Source of the DNA: Pholiota molesta
Taxonomy: Eukaryota; Basidiomycota; Agaricomycetes; Agaricales; Strophariaceae
Length of the DNA stretch: 64,000 nt
Assembly: GCA_014925825.1 (NCBI GenBank)
Contig: JACGCK010000042.1
Location: forward strand, 124,001-188,000
Direction: 5' to 3'
A program made the position numbers and the translations under genes. Every line of letters starts with the position of its first letter. Position 1 is the stretch's first letter. Of the stretch, positions 22,725-36,139 are shown in pieces. Under the pieces are notes generated by a model. That model saw nothing but the letters and a program-made list of their open reading frames with translations, searched no databases and was not told the origin of the DNA.

Positions 22725-24700
22725 GGGCGCCATATACATCCCGTGTAATCGAGCTTGTATGAGCATGTATCCAATGAACAATGCTCCTCTCTAATTTATA
22801 ACAGCTCCAATTAACCCCTCCGAAGAATTACGACGAAAACACGAACGCACCTTGAAGAGCCCATACGCATGCAGCCCGTATACGTCCATCCTTCCGACTT
22901 CGGCTGGGCGAGCCGAGTGTGCGGGCGAGGTCGAAAGCTGGAAAGTTCCGTCGATGGAGGTCAATGGGGAGTCAATGGAGGGAGCCCTATGGCCCACCTG
23001 CGCGTAAGTACCTTTAGCGTGGATACGTTCCGCGTCGCCTCGCAAGCACCGCGCGTCTGCCCAGATAGCCACAAAACCAGAGGGTTCTCGTTTATGCCCT
23101 TCTAGCGACACGTCCGTGCAGGCTAACTGCTCGCAAATAAGCTGCAGCCGGAGCTGAGGAACAAGATGATGTGAATGGGCCAGGATGTTATCCACTAAGC
23201 CGTCATCGGGTGCTCTCCACGCTACGCAGCGACGCGCTGTTAGAGGCTGTAGGGAAATGGGTCGAATCGTTGTGATCAGTACGCTGGAAATCAGGGGCTT
23301 CAGGCGGCAGCGATGCATGAACATCCAAATCAACATCGAGTCGGCGTAATGTGGGGAAAATTCAGACTTGATCGTCGAATTTGCCTGTCCACAGCCTCCC
23401 GCGGCGCCCAACTGCCCCACTCGAAAACACTCGTGCACATGTTGGTGTCTGTGGCGCCGTTATCGATTGCTGGGCGGATGATGCCAGTGGGTGCGAAAAT
23501 TGCGGTGGGATGTAGGACAGAGACCATGTTCGGTGGGGCGTAGGCGAGTCGTGAGGCGGTGGTGCTTGCGTAGAAGGTTCAATTAACGTCGGATGCACAG
23601 AGACTCTGTGAGAGTTGATGGTGCGTGATTTCGGCCCCTACTTTCGCCCGCGCATTCTTGACCACAACAATTCGGAAGGGATTGGGGAAACAATGGGCGA
23701 TGGGACTACGGATATGATACCATCCAAGTAAGCATTGATTCGGCATAATGTGGGGAGAAGGAGAATTCACATCAGATCATCCTCGAATTCCTCTGCCAGC
23801 AGCCGACTAGGCCTCCCGCGTGCAGAGACTCGGCGAGCACTATGGCAATGGATGCTTGTCTGTGGGTAACTGTGTCGGCATAGGTGTTGTATCTAGTGAG
23901 TACCGAGACGTCATGTAAGAGTAAGTACATGCTTTCTATGATATGTATTTGGAGAACGTACCTGAGCTGTCCATATAAACCTCTGGCACTGTATGTCCTT
24001 GTCTTGCTTGACGTTCGTTCGGAGACCGTCTATTTGCGGTGGTGTAAGGAATTGGGTTCGTTGAGGAAGAGTCTTTGATGCTCGCCTTACTGCGTAGCGT
24101 CGCGCAACAGGTTGTTGGAAGTCTGTACGATATTCGTCTAACACAAGTCTGACAATCAGAGTAGGGAAGAGGGTGTCATGGCCGGTTTATGCCCAAATAA
24201 GCTGGAACGTATTAATTTAAGGGCTAGTTAATAATTCCTAGCAGTATGCAGGGATAACTCACCGTTTGCCAGCGACAGACAACGCCTTCCGCGATGCCCG
24301 ATTCGAATGTATACGCAACGGTTTGAGCTACATAGCACGATCTTGGGTACCTCGAAAAGCGACGTCTGGGAGTCGAGACTCAGTACTCAGGGCCCTACTA
24401 GTGCTGCAAAACGAGACAGGGCCGTCGAGCAGTTCCGTACAATCGGATGATGAACGGACGCTGGGTGCTCGCCGTGCTAGTGTGGAAGAGTCGTGCCAGT
24501 TGAGAGCAGTTATGCAGAGCCTCGAGACAGGGCCTTCCATAGCAGGTCCATACAAGCAAGGTGTTGGATGTCGATGATCAACGAGGAGGGCGAGGCTCAA
24601 GCTACGGATTACTGCGGCCCGAATTCTCACGCTGTAGTGCGCTCGGACCATCATCCGATGTTTGTTCGATTCCTACTCTACCAGTACCACCACCACCACC
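22725..24700 (-). pseudogene. Family R locus, copy 2
   Basis: It opens with the same landmark (CATTCATGGGCGCCATATAC) seen at 14,460 and 56,060. It carries the shared minus-strand donors GTACGTTCTC (near 23,965) and GTGAGTTATC (near 24,257). A frame of 215 residues (22,791-23,438) is open but is not kept in the other copies. The function is unknown. Confidence 0.35.
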
Positions 24701-24829
24701 ATCTCGCATCTGACTAGTCTCCTTCCCGTACGATGGTAATTGCTGCCCATCTCGCGCTTTCCGGTCAAGGAAGCACTGTCCAAGTAAGATCCATCTCATC
24801 TTTCCGATAGTGACGCTCGAACTCACTTG

Positions 24830-25170
24830 TACTAGATTCGTTGACGAGGGAGGTACACAACAATGATTAGGTGTTCTATCGATATCTGAGGGAAGACCAT
24901 ATATAGATTGCAGCGAGGCTCGGTGCCAGCTGTGTCTAGCTTGGGTGCGTTTTGCGGTCTTCGTTCATTCCCCTCCTCTTCGCTATGGACCGTCCTCTCT
25001 ATTCCTTCTTTAAACCCCATGCAGACTCGCTCGGGCCTACAAAGACGAGTTGTCTCCTCGATGCGTACATTTCGCATGGTGTCCCAAGGAGAATATTCAT
25101 TCTCACAGTGACGTCCGGTTGAGCGGCATTCTTCGCTGTCTCCGTCGGCCATGTCAATCATCTGAACATA
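24830..25170 (-). other. Partial copy of dispersed family D
   Basis: The stretch around 25,070-25,110 resembles 39,080-39,120 of the family D locus at 37.4-39.6 kb. The frame on the minus strand is acidic and not obviously conserved. Confidence 0.25.
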
Positions 25171-26240
25171 TCAGGAGACAATTTCTCTAGGCTTTTTTGG
25201 CTAATTGCAGCTGCATCGGGCTTTCCCTGTCAAGGATTGAGCTCGTCCCAGTCTGTTGCAGGAGTGTTGAGCTTTTCCCTTTTGTTGCTCGTGCGTGCTG
25301 GCGCTTAGGCGTGCACGCTTTATGTCCCCGAAGCTGGAGTTTCTCGCAAGGCTTACTCACGAGATGTCCAATCCATCAAAAAGGAAGTGCGTAGCGCTAT
25401 GGCATATAGAGGTACGTCAAGCTACCGCGATTCCGCGCACGCAACTGATCGTCAACTAACTGCGTCACACAGACGCATTGTTCTCCCCGCCCGTCAATCG
25501 CAAAACATTCGCCACTCAGATCGAGGCTATCTATTCCTACAATTCTGCAGTGCCGCCGCACTGCCCGCGTCTTATACCTGATGCGAGCTGGCATATTCGT
25601 ACCTGAACTCCGTTGCCATTGTGGTCAGACCAGACTTTGCCTATCTTTGTTCTCATCTCCCAATTTTGCTGTAGCACTCGCAGCCGCCCCAAGCCATTGT
25701 GCGCCGTGCTGCCCTCGTGAAGTCGCGTCTGTTTCCCACCGTTCCGTCGAACGTCCACGTAGTAGGTACCGATCACAGGTGGTCGTTACCTGCTTCGTTC
25801 TCGTACGTAGCGTGTCGGTATCAAGATATTGTACTAGTCGAGGTCACTCGTGTCCCAGTGCTTGTGGTGTGCATCTTCTGAATCTGCGCGCTTGGTCTGA
25901 ATTTCCGTTTCCGTTTTGTTTTGTGTTGTGCGGTGTTATGTAAGTACATACACAATGTGTGCGCAGCGCGCTTGCTGCGCCTTTCCCTGTTCATGGCTTT
26001 TATATGAGATCAGGTTGTTGTCGTTGATTTCATGTGGCGACTGCTAGTATAGGATACAAAGACAGCGATCGAGAAATATCAAATTTTTCTAAGAATTCGG
26101 GGAGGTAGAAAGGACAGGCAGACGCCAAAGACTGGCCCTAGTACGATACGTGTGTTGCACATATATACATACCGTCGCTCTAACGCTTTCGTGGGCCGTA
26201 GTAAACCATCTTTTGCATATGCCGTGTGTCCTATGCTGAG
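25171..26240. other. No gene recognised
   Basis: Overlapping frames occur on both strands (for example 25,581-25,943 on plus), but none shows a domain, a conserved duplicate or a convincing splice pattern. Confidence 0.3.
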
Positions 26241-26243
26241 TGC

Positions 26244-27800
26244 CTAAACACTGTATGAAAAAATTATGGAGTCATATATGAGCGCTCGTAGCGAATGGAA
26301 GAAATCGCGGTACCCACAGAGCAATGTCAGTATCCACAGGTGAAAACGGGCATCTGGCATGAAGGCGGGCGCCATATCGCGGTTGGTGCGGGGCGACGTC
26401 GTCGCGTCCGCCTTTGACTTCGCCGGTTCCGCAAAGCGAACACCCCGCTTGCTTTGCCAGCAGAACCGGAAATGGATGGCCATGATTGCTCCAGGATGGG
26501 AAGGAAGGAGACGTCGGGGCCGCACCCGCAGTGACGACGACGGTAAGATGCTGATGAGCAGAGATATGACCGACACCGTCCGCGATTCGTACCAAGCTGC
26601 AGTACTCACCGGGGCCTCTATGTTACACTCTGTGGTGCACAAACCAACGCGACCGCCATCCGAAGGGCGCATTTCCTGTGTAAGAGACAGCCGTCGACCG
26701 GGGTCAAACAGGATGAGGGTGACCGACGGTCCAGCCTTGAGTCAGAAGTGAGGTGAACACCGACGACGCGCAGGTCAAGTTGAAAGCGACGGCGGCTACA
26801 GAGCCCGAGATGGAAGTAAGCAGGAGTGTGAACGAGACACTCAATATCACAACAGCGTAATAACCCCGGCTCACCTGCTCTCCGATTCCACGGCTTCCTG
26901 GCCTCTGTGACAGGCGTCTATCCTCGTTTTCCGTTTGCGAAGGACCTCATAATAAAGGAGAGACGTAGCTAGTAGAGGGAGTAGCGGTGGCCGCGGCGAT
27001 GCTTGGGGCAAAGAATGAATGGAAGAGAGGCAGGAGTCGGATGACCGCGGCCCGTCGAAGCTAGAAGCGCGTTCATATGTTCCCACAATGCGCGCGCCCG
27101 GACCATGCACACCAACCTCGACCCCTACCACGACCACGATTCTCCAGCACATACTAATTCACTCAGAACTACACGAAAACCGGTCGTCCCAGAATAACAT
27201 CGACTGATCATCGATAGGATCACCCCACATCATCGCAATCCGACCAGCGAATACAATCTGGCAGTGCAATGTTGCGTACTCGCCGTACTCTATCATGACT
27301 AATCTTACCACCCTATGCTTCCCACATGGAGAGCGTCTCCGTCTCCCCTGCTCCTCATCCGGGCTCTATCCATACCGTCCTTCCCGAGGCGGATCGAGGT
27401 TGCTCAATCGCTGTCTGCATTTGACATCATACATGGCGGCCAAAGGAGGACCCCCATCCTCCGCAACGGCGCCTCTCGGAGTGGCCGTCTCTGCTACCTC
27501 CAGAGACCATGTCCTTGATCGCAATTCGCAACTGGTCTGAGTAACTTCCTCTCTGTTATTGTGCGGCGGATTGGATTCTGGAAATCTGCTCGGGTGCAGA
27601 GGATGAGCCGTGGGTGCGCGATGCTTCCGTTGTCGATGGGGAGTGCCGGCTACGGTCCTCCGGATTTGTTGCCTGGATGGATTATGCTCGGGGACAGCTG
27701 CCCGTGGGGAGACGGATGTCGCTGATGGGCTGACACGGTACACCGGTCTACGGCGTTGGGGAGCCTCGTATCTTCTCCGTTCTTTTCCTCATGGAGGGAG
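26244..27800 (-). pseudogene. Family D locus, copy 1
   Basis: It shares blocks with 31,950-34,130 and 37,370-39,640. Read on the minus strand, the three copies share a donor GTGAGCCGG or GTAAGCCGG, followed by a roughly 70-nt intron and an exon beginning G(S/A)V. Copies 1 and 2 also share a donor CCCG|GTGAGTA (26,609 and 32,050). This suggests a multi-exon gene family. Reading frames drift between copies, so intactness cannot be shown. Confidence 0.35.
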
Positions 27801-27859
27801 GCACCATCTAGGTAATGCGATGACATGGCGTTCTCGTTCTTCCTTCCGCCCGATTGAAG

Positions 27860-28610
27860 TATCAGAGTGGCCCGGTGGAACGGCCGCTGTAGCGGATGAA
27901 CATGTGTACCTTGAGCACCTCATTCACGCGAACACGCTGATACCCAGTGCGGCGACGTGCGAGCGGGTGCTGAGAATTTTGGTGGAGAGTGGGACGGGGC
28001 TGACGGCGGGCGGGCGGGCGGGAGGTGGAGGTATCAGAAGAAAGGATAGAGCAATGGGTACCGGTCCTGCGCCCCGCCGCCGCCGACGCACATACATACA
28101 CCGCCTGTTGCAGCAGCCCCCCAAGCAGTCGTTGAACTCGTCGAACCACCGCAGCCTGCGCCCGCACATGTCGTCGCCGCCGTTCTTGCCACCGTCCCCG
28201 CTCAGCATCAACGACCAGCTCCGCCACTTCCTGACCCTGCAGCCCCCGCCGCCGCTGTCATAGATATTGCCACCGTCGCCGCCCCGAAGCCCTCATCAAG
28301 CTCGCAAATCGCAATAGCCCAAGTGCGCGATGTCCTTTCCGACCGACGTCGAGCACGTTATCTGAGTATCTCGAACCGATACATGCCCGCGTTCGTGCCG
28401 CACCAGCCAGGGGGCGGAGACCGGAGGCGCAGTGCTAGGGGCACTCATAGAGAAGGGCGCGTGGGCGAAGGAGATTGCGGTTCGAAAAGGAGTTGCGGCG
28501 AATGCGGGCGGAGGGAACAGGGGTGGGTTGGGGAGGGTAACGGGTGTGCGATGGATGATGCGGAGGGGCCTGGTAACGCTGATCGCAGCGCTTCGCGATG
28601 CCAAAGGAGC
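27860..28610 (-). other. GC-rich stretch with long minus-strand frames
   Basis: Frames such as 27,924-28,211 (with DDMCGRRLRWFDEFNDCLGG) and 28,296-28,604 are open on the minus strand, and a 217-residue frame is open on plus (27,610-28,263). High GC makes long frames cheap. There is no duplicate in the window for comparison and no recognised domain. Confidence 0.25.
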
Positions 28611-28943
28611 GTCGTGGATGTCGAGTGTAATATATTTATGCCATGTGTACCTTTGCTCACCGAGCGCAGTATTTAACGAGGTTTTGGTTCGCTATGAAAC
28701 TCACCTTCTTTTGTCCAAAGGCATTGATTACATTGTGCCTCCTACGAAAGGATCATTGCTTTATCTTCTGTCTTCTGTCCCTTAAATATACAATGTAGAT
28801 GGTAGATTACAAGTAAAGCACAGAAGAAAATCATACACCTGTGTCGAACATTCGTAATCTAAGCACACTTTCTCTATGTGTTATATGTGATACAGAAATT
28901 TAAGCACACATTGACGACCAGTTCTATGTAGTTCAGTCGATCG

Positions 28944-30054
28944 ATGGTAGATATTTTGGGAGTAAGCGGGGGTTATGCTCCCAAAATGATCTGGCTGCTG
29001 TTGGTACCCGCGGTACATATTCGCCCCATTGTTGTTGGGGTAGGCGACCGCGGGAGGACGTGGCGCTTAAATGAATGTGAGTCCATACTTGACCAATGTC
29101 AATTTTTCAATAGACTTACCACTTTGCCGCTCGTCTTGCGCGAAGTCCAAGGGCGGCGCGATGTCTTGATATGGATAGCATGGCTCGGCGTGAGGATATG
29201 CTATTACAGCGGAGGTGAGTCCATGTTTGAATGATCGCATTGACACTTATAGAATAAGTATACTCACCCCCGGTTGGCGGGGCCAAGATCGCCTGATGGG
29301 TGAACCCCATCTCGTATGGGGGAGTTGGCGGTATCGGTGGTGGAATGGACTGTTCTGCTAAAATTATATCAATACTACTCTGTTTATCACTGCATAAATT
29401 GACTTACGAGCATGGTTCACGGAGTAGGCGGTGCTCATGCTCCCGAAACCGTTTGCTAGAGACGGGTTCTCGTTGTAGGCATTCACCCCGTTGTCGTAGG
29501 GCGAGTATCGCGCAATCGCCGGAGGATTCGGTGCTATAATGGATGTGAATCAGTACTCAAACAACGTCAAATTTTTAATAGACTGACCACCAGTTGGCGG
29601 CGCGTTGAAGGCCATCCCCATTTTGCGCCTGTCCTGCGCGAACTCAAGGATCGGAGCGCCGTTGTATGCCCCTGATCCTATTCCATCAAGGAAGAGAGTC
29701 AGCAATGTCCTCTACCCACACATGTTATCACGTACCTGTTCTCGAATACGCGACGTTTTTATAATCGCTGGAACTCGTTGACGGGAGTGATGAGTGGTAG
29801 ACGTCTTGCGTTAATGCATGTGGATGCTCGTAGGTAGTCACAAATCCTGTGCTCTTGCGTTTCAAAGAAACAGAGCGTACCTTGTTGCGGCGATGCGAAG
29901 CCTGCGCTTAAACTTTTGGATGACGATGAAGTCGAGCTGTACATTTGGGAAAGCTCGGTGGCAAAAGCTATATCGATACACATTTAAATCTCATCACGAT
30001 GAGGGCGAGCGCGGACAGGGTGTACTTACGGGATTGCGAAATGCCATAGGAGGC
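28944..30054 (-). pseudogene. Truncated modular gene P3 (family P)
   Basis: P2-type exons can be placed at 30030-30054, 29881-29967 (Ser-rich, SSTSSSSKSLSAG), 29588-29677, 29408-29533, 29268-29354, 29120-29200 and up to 29065. Exon 1 lines up with MSYAPSMS of P2 but reads ASYGISQS, so the start ATG has become GCC; an in-frame ATG lies upstream at 30,159. Homology stops at about 28,944 inside the last module. The Lys-rich and basic-tail exons are missing altogether. I regard it as a 3'-truncated relic. Confidence 0.7.
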
Positions 30055-30329
30055 GATGCCGCGATCGCAAGTAATCGTCAATGTCGTCAAAGATGGGCAC
30101 GAATAGAGTGGATGTGTGGTATCATAGCGGGGTCCACTGTGTATGTGAAAAGAATACATCGAGAGCCGATAGTAAAATTACATTCAAAGAAAGGTGCATT
30201 TTATACTAATTTCATATAGGCTATTCACGAGTGGAAAACTGGACTCTCAGACTGTCTTGAGCATGTAAAGTGGCCACGACTATCTGAGAACAATGGCTTC
30301 CTCATTGTATACACCATCTACTCCTCATT

Positions 30330-30600
30330 TTCGAAGTGGCACCAACACAGATCTTCATACCGGCCTTCCGGAAATCAACGATCCCATTGGAGAAAGCACC
30401 AAATTTCATTCCTTCCATCGATAACGAGTCGGAACGGTATACCCTCCCCCAAAACATGTCTCAATCAGTCGAACAATGCAAGGAACCCGAAGCCTCAGCT
30501 CCGCATGGTTCGGTCACTTAGATCCCATTGATTCATGGCTGAATACAGCCATATTCACGAACCGAAAACGACTGAACCAGTCATGAAACCGGAAGTGCGT
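30330..30600. other. Short block related to family E
   Basis: It contains CGAACAATGCAA, which also occurs at about 36,740 and 40,535 in the family E loci. An open plus-strand frame of 61 residues (30,336-30,521) has no recognised feature. Confidence 0.25.
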
Positions 30601-30798
30601 GGTGGTATCAAGAATCATGCTACATATATGCGACGCGCGTACAGAGAACAATGGACATTTTAAATTACTTACAAGCGGGAAGACACACATCTAATAACGG
30701 GGGAAAAATGAAGACGGCAGCAACAGGTGCGCCCAACGGAAGAGGAGGGGCAGCACATGGTCCAGCAGTGCGTTCTCTTGGTGCAGTGCCTTGCTCCC

Positions 30799-31480
30799 AT
30801 ACGAACTACCGAGTTTCCGCGTAGCGCCAAATTGAACTGAATCAACAGAGCCCCGTAAAAGCAATCACAAAACCATGATCCGAGGATCAACGAGGGTGAT
30901 TCAACATTAGAGAGGGAGTCGGTACTCTGAATCCACACTTGTCGCGACTGGTCGTACTGCAGGAAACCTACCTAGCTGCGATGTCACAATCACAGAGAGT
31001 AAGTTTCCAGCAGATAAAGCCTGTAAGGTGTGGATTTCAGCGACCAACTCCTCTTGCAACGGGCTCCATCCCCTGAAACGAAGACATGACTGCACCACAA
31101 AAGTAAAACGGGGGAAAAGAAGGCTGGGAGGCCAACGCCATATGAACTACCGAGTTTCCACGTAGGGCCGAATCGAGCTGAATCAACAGAGCCCCGTAAA
31201 AGCAATCACAAAAACACTATACAAGGATCAATGAGGGTGATTCGACATTAGAGGTAGTCGGTACTCTGAATCCACATTTATTGCGACTGGTCGTACTGCA
31301 GGAAAATACCTAGCTGCGATGTCACGATCACAGAGAGTAAGTTTCCAGCAGATAAACTCAAAAGGTAAGGTGTGGATTTCAGCGACCAATTCCTCTTGAG
31401 ACGGGCTCCATCCCCTGGAACGAAGACAGGACTGCACAACAAAAGTGAAACGGGGGAAAAGAACTTGAGAGCAGGCAAGC
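30799..31480. repeat. 341-bp tandem duplication
   Basis: Two adjacent units, the second starting at about 31,140, share text such as CTACCGAGTTTCC (30,811 and 31,152) and GTACTCTGAATCCACA. They differ by small substitutions and a few short indels. Minus-strand frames containing SLKSTPY and SAGNLLSVIVTSQLG recur in each unit, so an exon was probably duplicated. The function is unknown. Confidence 0.8.
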
Positions 31481-31949
31481 CAACAGGCTATCCGATGAAC
31501 GGCTTCGACCGGAACGACCACCATCTAAGTAATGCATCACTTGGAGTAGACGCTTCTGGGTCGGTCCCACCACCTGTGGTGCGTCTCAGAGAGGCCGATT
31601 TGCTGGAGTAGCACCCAGGTCGAATTGCCGACGATTTCATACGAGCAAGAAGACATAAATGCAGCGAAGCGATAACATGCCACTCAACTGGTTATCCGAG
31701 GATCGTAGAAAGTGCGTGGATTGCGCTCGATCTGACGAAGATGGTATGGCATGAGGCGGCCAGTGAGGTATATGAGGCGGCCAGTGAGGTATCGAAGTCA
31801 CGGACAGTATTGGGAATTCGTACAGTTCTTAGTATGCACGTCGTAGCTGAGCGATCCTTTGCGTCTTCATCGAATGATCCTGGGTGGCCGAAATGTCGCC
31901 TATCAACATCCTACGTGAATATATGCGCACAGGTTTTCAGGGGTTTATG

Positions 31950-34130
31950 GCCTGCTCACCAGGAATCATTGCATATTGCACGGGGCATAACGCATAACCC
32001 AAACTGGGGACCATTCGTCAACCTTCCACGGTGTCAACAAAGCTACACTACTCACCGGGTCCTCGATATCCTCACTTAGTCATGCCCAAGCCAACATCAA
32101 TCGTCATTCCAAGGCACAGCGCCCTCCTTCCCTGCATAAGAAACTACGACTGTCGACGGTGTCGAACATGGTACAAGAGTAATCGACGGTCCAGCCTCGA
32201 GTCAGAAGTAAGATCCAGAAACACGTCAATCATGGCCAACGAATGACATGCACCACGCAGAGAGCGCGAGCAAGCGGGATTGTCAACGAAGGTAGCACCT
32301 AAAGCTCAAGGTCGAGTCGCGGAATGCGGGCACGAATGCATATGTGTTAACCGTCGAGCGTGCTAAAGAACAGAAAGGGAAGAGCCTGGACGACGACAAC
32401 GCGCAGGTCAAGTTGGCAGCGACGACAGCGACAGAGCCTGAGATGGAAGCAAGCAGGAGTGTGAACGAGGCACTCAATATCACAGCAACGGAACCCCCGG
32501 CTTACCTGGCCTTCAATTTCCACTGCCCCCTAGCCCCAGCGACAGTCGGCGTATCCTTACTTGTTGTCTGCGAAGGACATCGGATAGAGGAAAGATGTAG
32601 CGTGTCGTCGATCTGCGTGCATATGAGGGTACTGTCGAGGGCATAGCAGCGGCAAAAGGAGAGAAATGGAGAAGGATAAGGGTGGCCGCGGCGATGTTTG
32701 GGAGGACAGTAAAGAGTGGACGATATTCTACTTCTGCATATCGAAAGGCGGCGTCGAGGTGGTCGAGCGACGAGCGCGGTCAAGAGCTCGTCAACGTTCA
32801 ACACCAAAGTGCAGTCGTCGGGTGACCGCGGCCCGAACATTGAAGCGCGTTCACACGTTCCGTGCGCGCCCGGACCAGGCACACGAACCTCGATCCTACC
32901 ACGACCACGATTCTCCAGCACATATGGACCAAGGCTACAGATTCACTTCACCCAAAGCTATATGGAAATTGGTGGTCTTCTAGCTTACTCCTGAGCGATG
33001 TCGACTGATCTTTAGTACGATCACCCTAGATCGTTGCCATCCGACCAGCAAATACAATCTCAATACATCTGACAGTGCAACATTGAGTACTCGTCGTACT
33101 CTCTCGCTCTCCACTCTATATTACACCATTCTCACAATTCTTACTTTCACAGGCAAGTTTATAAGAATACTCAACATCCAAGCGCTGTTTCCATACATCT
33201 GCGGTGTGCCTTCAATTATTGTCGTTTTACCTTTTCACTCTCTTCCCTTGTCCGATTTCTTCTGCACCGTGGACCATCTCCCCTATTCCTTCTCGGGACC
33301 ATCTACTTAGACTGTCCGTACCCATATGAATGAGGCTGATCGCCCGATGTTCACATCTGACATGGCGTCCAAACGCGACCGCCCATCGTCCCCGATGGCG
33401 TCTGCCTCTGGTGGGCCATGTCGCTGTAGTCATTATTGTTCATCAAGTGACACCTCATTTACAAGCTGTGGGGGTTATGGCCAGTATATCTGGATCATAA
33501 GCCTGCGTGCGATGCTGTCATCGGTCCTTGTTCCGATGGAGACCGAGTGTCGGTTCCGTTCCTCCAGATTGACTGCCTTGATAAATGATGTTCGTAGAAA
33601 TTTATTCATGGCCCATGGGGGAGACTCAGATGTAGTTGCAACACCCTCGCATCTGTCCTTGATGAGCAGATAACGGATGGATGGTGCCGTATAAGCGTGT
33701 TCTACGTTGGGAAGCCTCATATTTTCCGTCTTCTTCTGCACGTATGGTTATCGGAGGTGTTGGATGTTCTATCATTCTCGCTCTCCATTCCGCCCCAGAT
33801 GGAACCGGCGGTCATGGTCCATTAGAACAGCCGCCACGGCGGATCCGTTTCTGAGGTGTATAACCGCAGCGATAATTTCCAACCGCGATTCGCGATCCCG
33901 TTGAACCGCTCGCACACCGCCCTCCGGAAAGCGCGCTAGAGAACGGACAGCACCTCCCCAGCGCTGCATTCGATCCATCACACGCCCCTTAAGTAGTACA
34001 AGAGGACGCTCGAACAATAAGCAAACTTTAACTTGGTGTCGGGCTCTCCTAGCCAAGCTATAAATGTGCTGATGGATTTGACGTTCCTTTTGTGTTACAA
34101 GGCTATCGGTTGTATCGATTGTCGACATCT
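31950..34130 (-). pseudogene. Family D locus, copy 2
   Basis: It shares GACCGCGGCCCG and the following roughly 90 bp (32,825-32,930) with 27,040-27,150 and, less closely, 38,703-38,790. The conserved splice block lies at 32,400-32,510. One minus frame around 32,283-32,483 opens with a hydrophobic run. No family is recognised. Confidence 0.35.
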
Positions 34131-34254
34131 ATGGTGTTGTTCTTCTCTCTCTGTTCATTTTTTGGGGGTGTAGAAGTGATAAATCTGGATAGATGCACTG
34201 CGTCAGCGACTCAGTGCTTTAGGCTAGGCCGGTGACCGACCCCTCCAAAAGAGG

Positions 34255-34416
34255 AAACGGCAAGCGGGTATCCTCGATAGAGGGGCCGGGGCAACTGAGT
34301 TTAAATTAGTAGGGAACTCGTTTTGATGGTATTTGTAATCGATCAGCCACGCGAGTTGTCCGTTTATGGGGGCCGTATGTATGCGCGATGACGCGCGTCG
34401 AGAGCGCGATGACACG
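34255..34416. repeat. Left arm of separated inverted repeat
   Basis: Its reverse complement matches 35,069-35,225 with few mismatches across about 160 bp. In one frame both arms encode NGQLAWLIDYKYHQNEF. The arms are 650 bp apart. Confidence 0.85.
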
Positions 34417-35068
34417 CATTCAGTGCGTCGCTGGCCGAAATGCTGGTTGGCCGTACAGGGCAAAGCCAGCTATGGAAAAAAAAATATGCCTCGTCGATGT
34501 TCATGCAGGTGATAAGCTTTCTGAAATGCAGGCGCCCGGATAAGTTCTCCAATGCGAGGGTGCTCGACGATTACTATGAGGTGCTGCAAAGCTGCTGAGC
34601 CGCCGCTTTTTTTAGATCTTTTGGCCAGAGTATATATTTGTCTAATAAAATTCTAGTAGTATATACATATTGGTGAAAAAAATGAGAACATTACAAATGG
34701 TCCACCATTCGTTGTCTGGAGGTGTATCCTCATTAATAGCGAATGTACGAATCCCGTAGCGATTATTGAAGGCTTCCTCTTGGCTGCGTTGCAGGCGCTT
34801 TAATGGAGATACGGTGATGGTGATGAGATTTTTTGAAGGGTCGTCAACTCGTCGAGCAAAACCCTAAACCTCTAAACCCTAAGTTCGAATATATCCGGTC
34901 CTGAGCATGTTCTGATTATATCTGATATACTGTAGCTTCTCTGGAAGGGTCAGGTCATTGTATTGCGCAGGGGAGGGGGTTCTTCCAGCATGATTAAAAT
35001 ATATTCACGAGGGATACAGGGGAGAGCGTACACTTCAATCGGGCGCGCGCCCGACGCTTTCCATACTA

Positions 35069-35225
35069 TGCGTATCATCGCACTCTCGACGCGCGTCATC
35101 GCGCATACATACGGCCCCCACAAACGGACAACTCGCGTGGCTGATCGATTACAAATACCATCAAAACGAGTTCTCTGCAAGAAATGTTTCAAGTTCACCA
35201 GGCCCTCTATCGAGGATTCCTCCAA
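35069..35225. repeat. Right arm of separated inverted repeat
   Basis: It is the partner of 34,255-34,416. The spacer between the arms holds no gene I can identify, but includes a short CCCTAAA-like cluster at 34,860-34,882. Confidence 0.85.
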
Positions 35226-36139
35226 AGGTCGACTTCCTCTTTTAGAGGGCCTGGTCACGAGGCTAGCTTTAGGCGTTCGCGTTTGAACCTTCCCTGCGTA
35301 CTTTGCCGGGTTCAGCTCTGAAGTAAGATCACTGGTACTCATGTAGTTGTGGGTAGTAAATTTGATGCTAAATAATACATCAGCGATTTGCAAAGCTGAC
35401 CGTCAATCCCAATCTGATTCGTCTATCAACATTGCCGAGTTTGAGTGCTAGATGCTAGATTACAGTGCACATGAATGCTTCACACTGCCAAAACTCCCAT
35501 GAAAGTGCCCCAAACAGGATGAGCTGTAAGCAAACTCAAGAGCCCTTCACATCAGAAACACTGAGAAGTTTACATATCATCATGATTATTGGAGTTCAAT
35601 TTACAATTTACAATATCCAATATATTGCACCAAGTTGTGCACCACCAGCTACGCATGCATCTGCATCTGATGTTGATGGTGGGTGGGTTCGAGCACCATC
35701 AACTATATTGTGTTGCTGAGCCCTTGACAATCCAGGTTTTCCCAAACCCAAATACGATGCTGATAACAGGGCGTTCGGAAGGACAGACTGCGTTGGTGTG
35801 CACTGTGGTGTTTGAGACCAATGGTAATGACGATGAAAACGAATTCGATGGCGGCGGCGGCGGCAGCGGCGGTACCCTCAGCTCATATTGTGCCCTGGCC
35901 CCTCAGCTCATATTCCAGCGTCGAATACCAGGATATGTAATCCGAATTCTCCCAGCCAGAAGCCGGCGCCGACGAATTCGACCGCGGCGGCGGCGGCGAC
36001 GATGCCTCAAGCGCGTCTTCCAAATATCCTTAGTCCAATGCCGCCATGGCATACGAATCTGCACCCAGATTCAGTCCCACATACCACTCGCATACCCGGC
36101 CAGCCCACAATGTAGATAAGGGGCTACCGGGTGATGTGT

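Noticed and set aside
27610..28263. 217-residue plus-strand frame
   Set aside because: It is compositionally biased, with no conserved counterpart or domain, and overlapping minus frames are equally open in GC-rich DNA.
34860..34885. CCCTAAA-like cluster resembling telomeric repeats
   Set aside because: Only three imperfect units, not an array. It could be chance or a tiny interstitial relic, and there is no other subtelomeric sign.
35589..36119. Plus-strand 176-residue frame with a Gly-rich run
   Set aside because: It is driven by GGC/GGT microsatellite-like sequence, a minus frame over the same bases is equally open, and no duplicate supports it.
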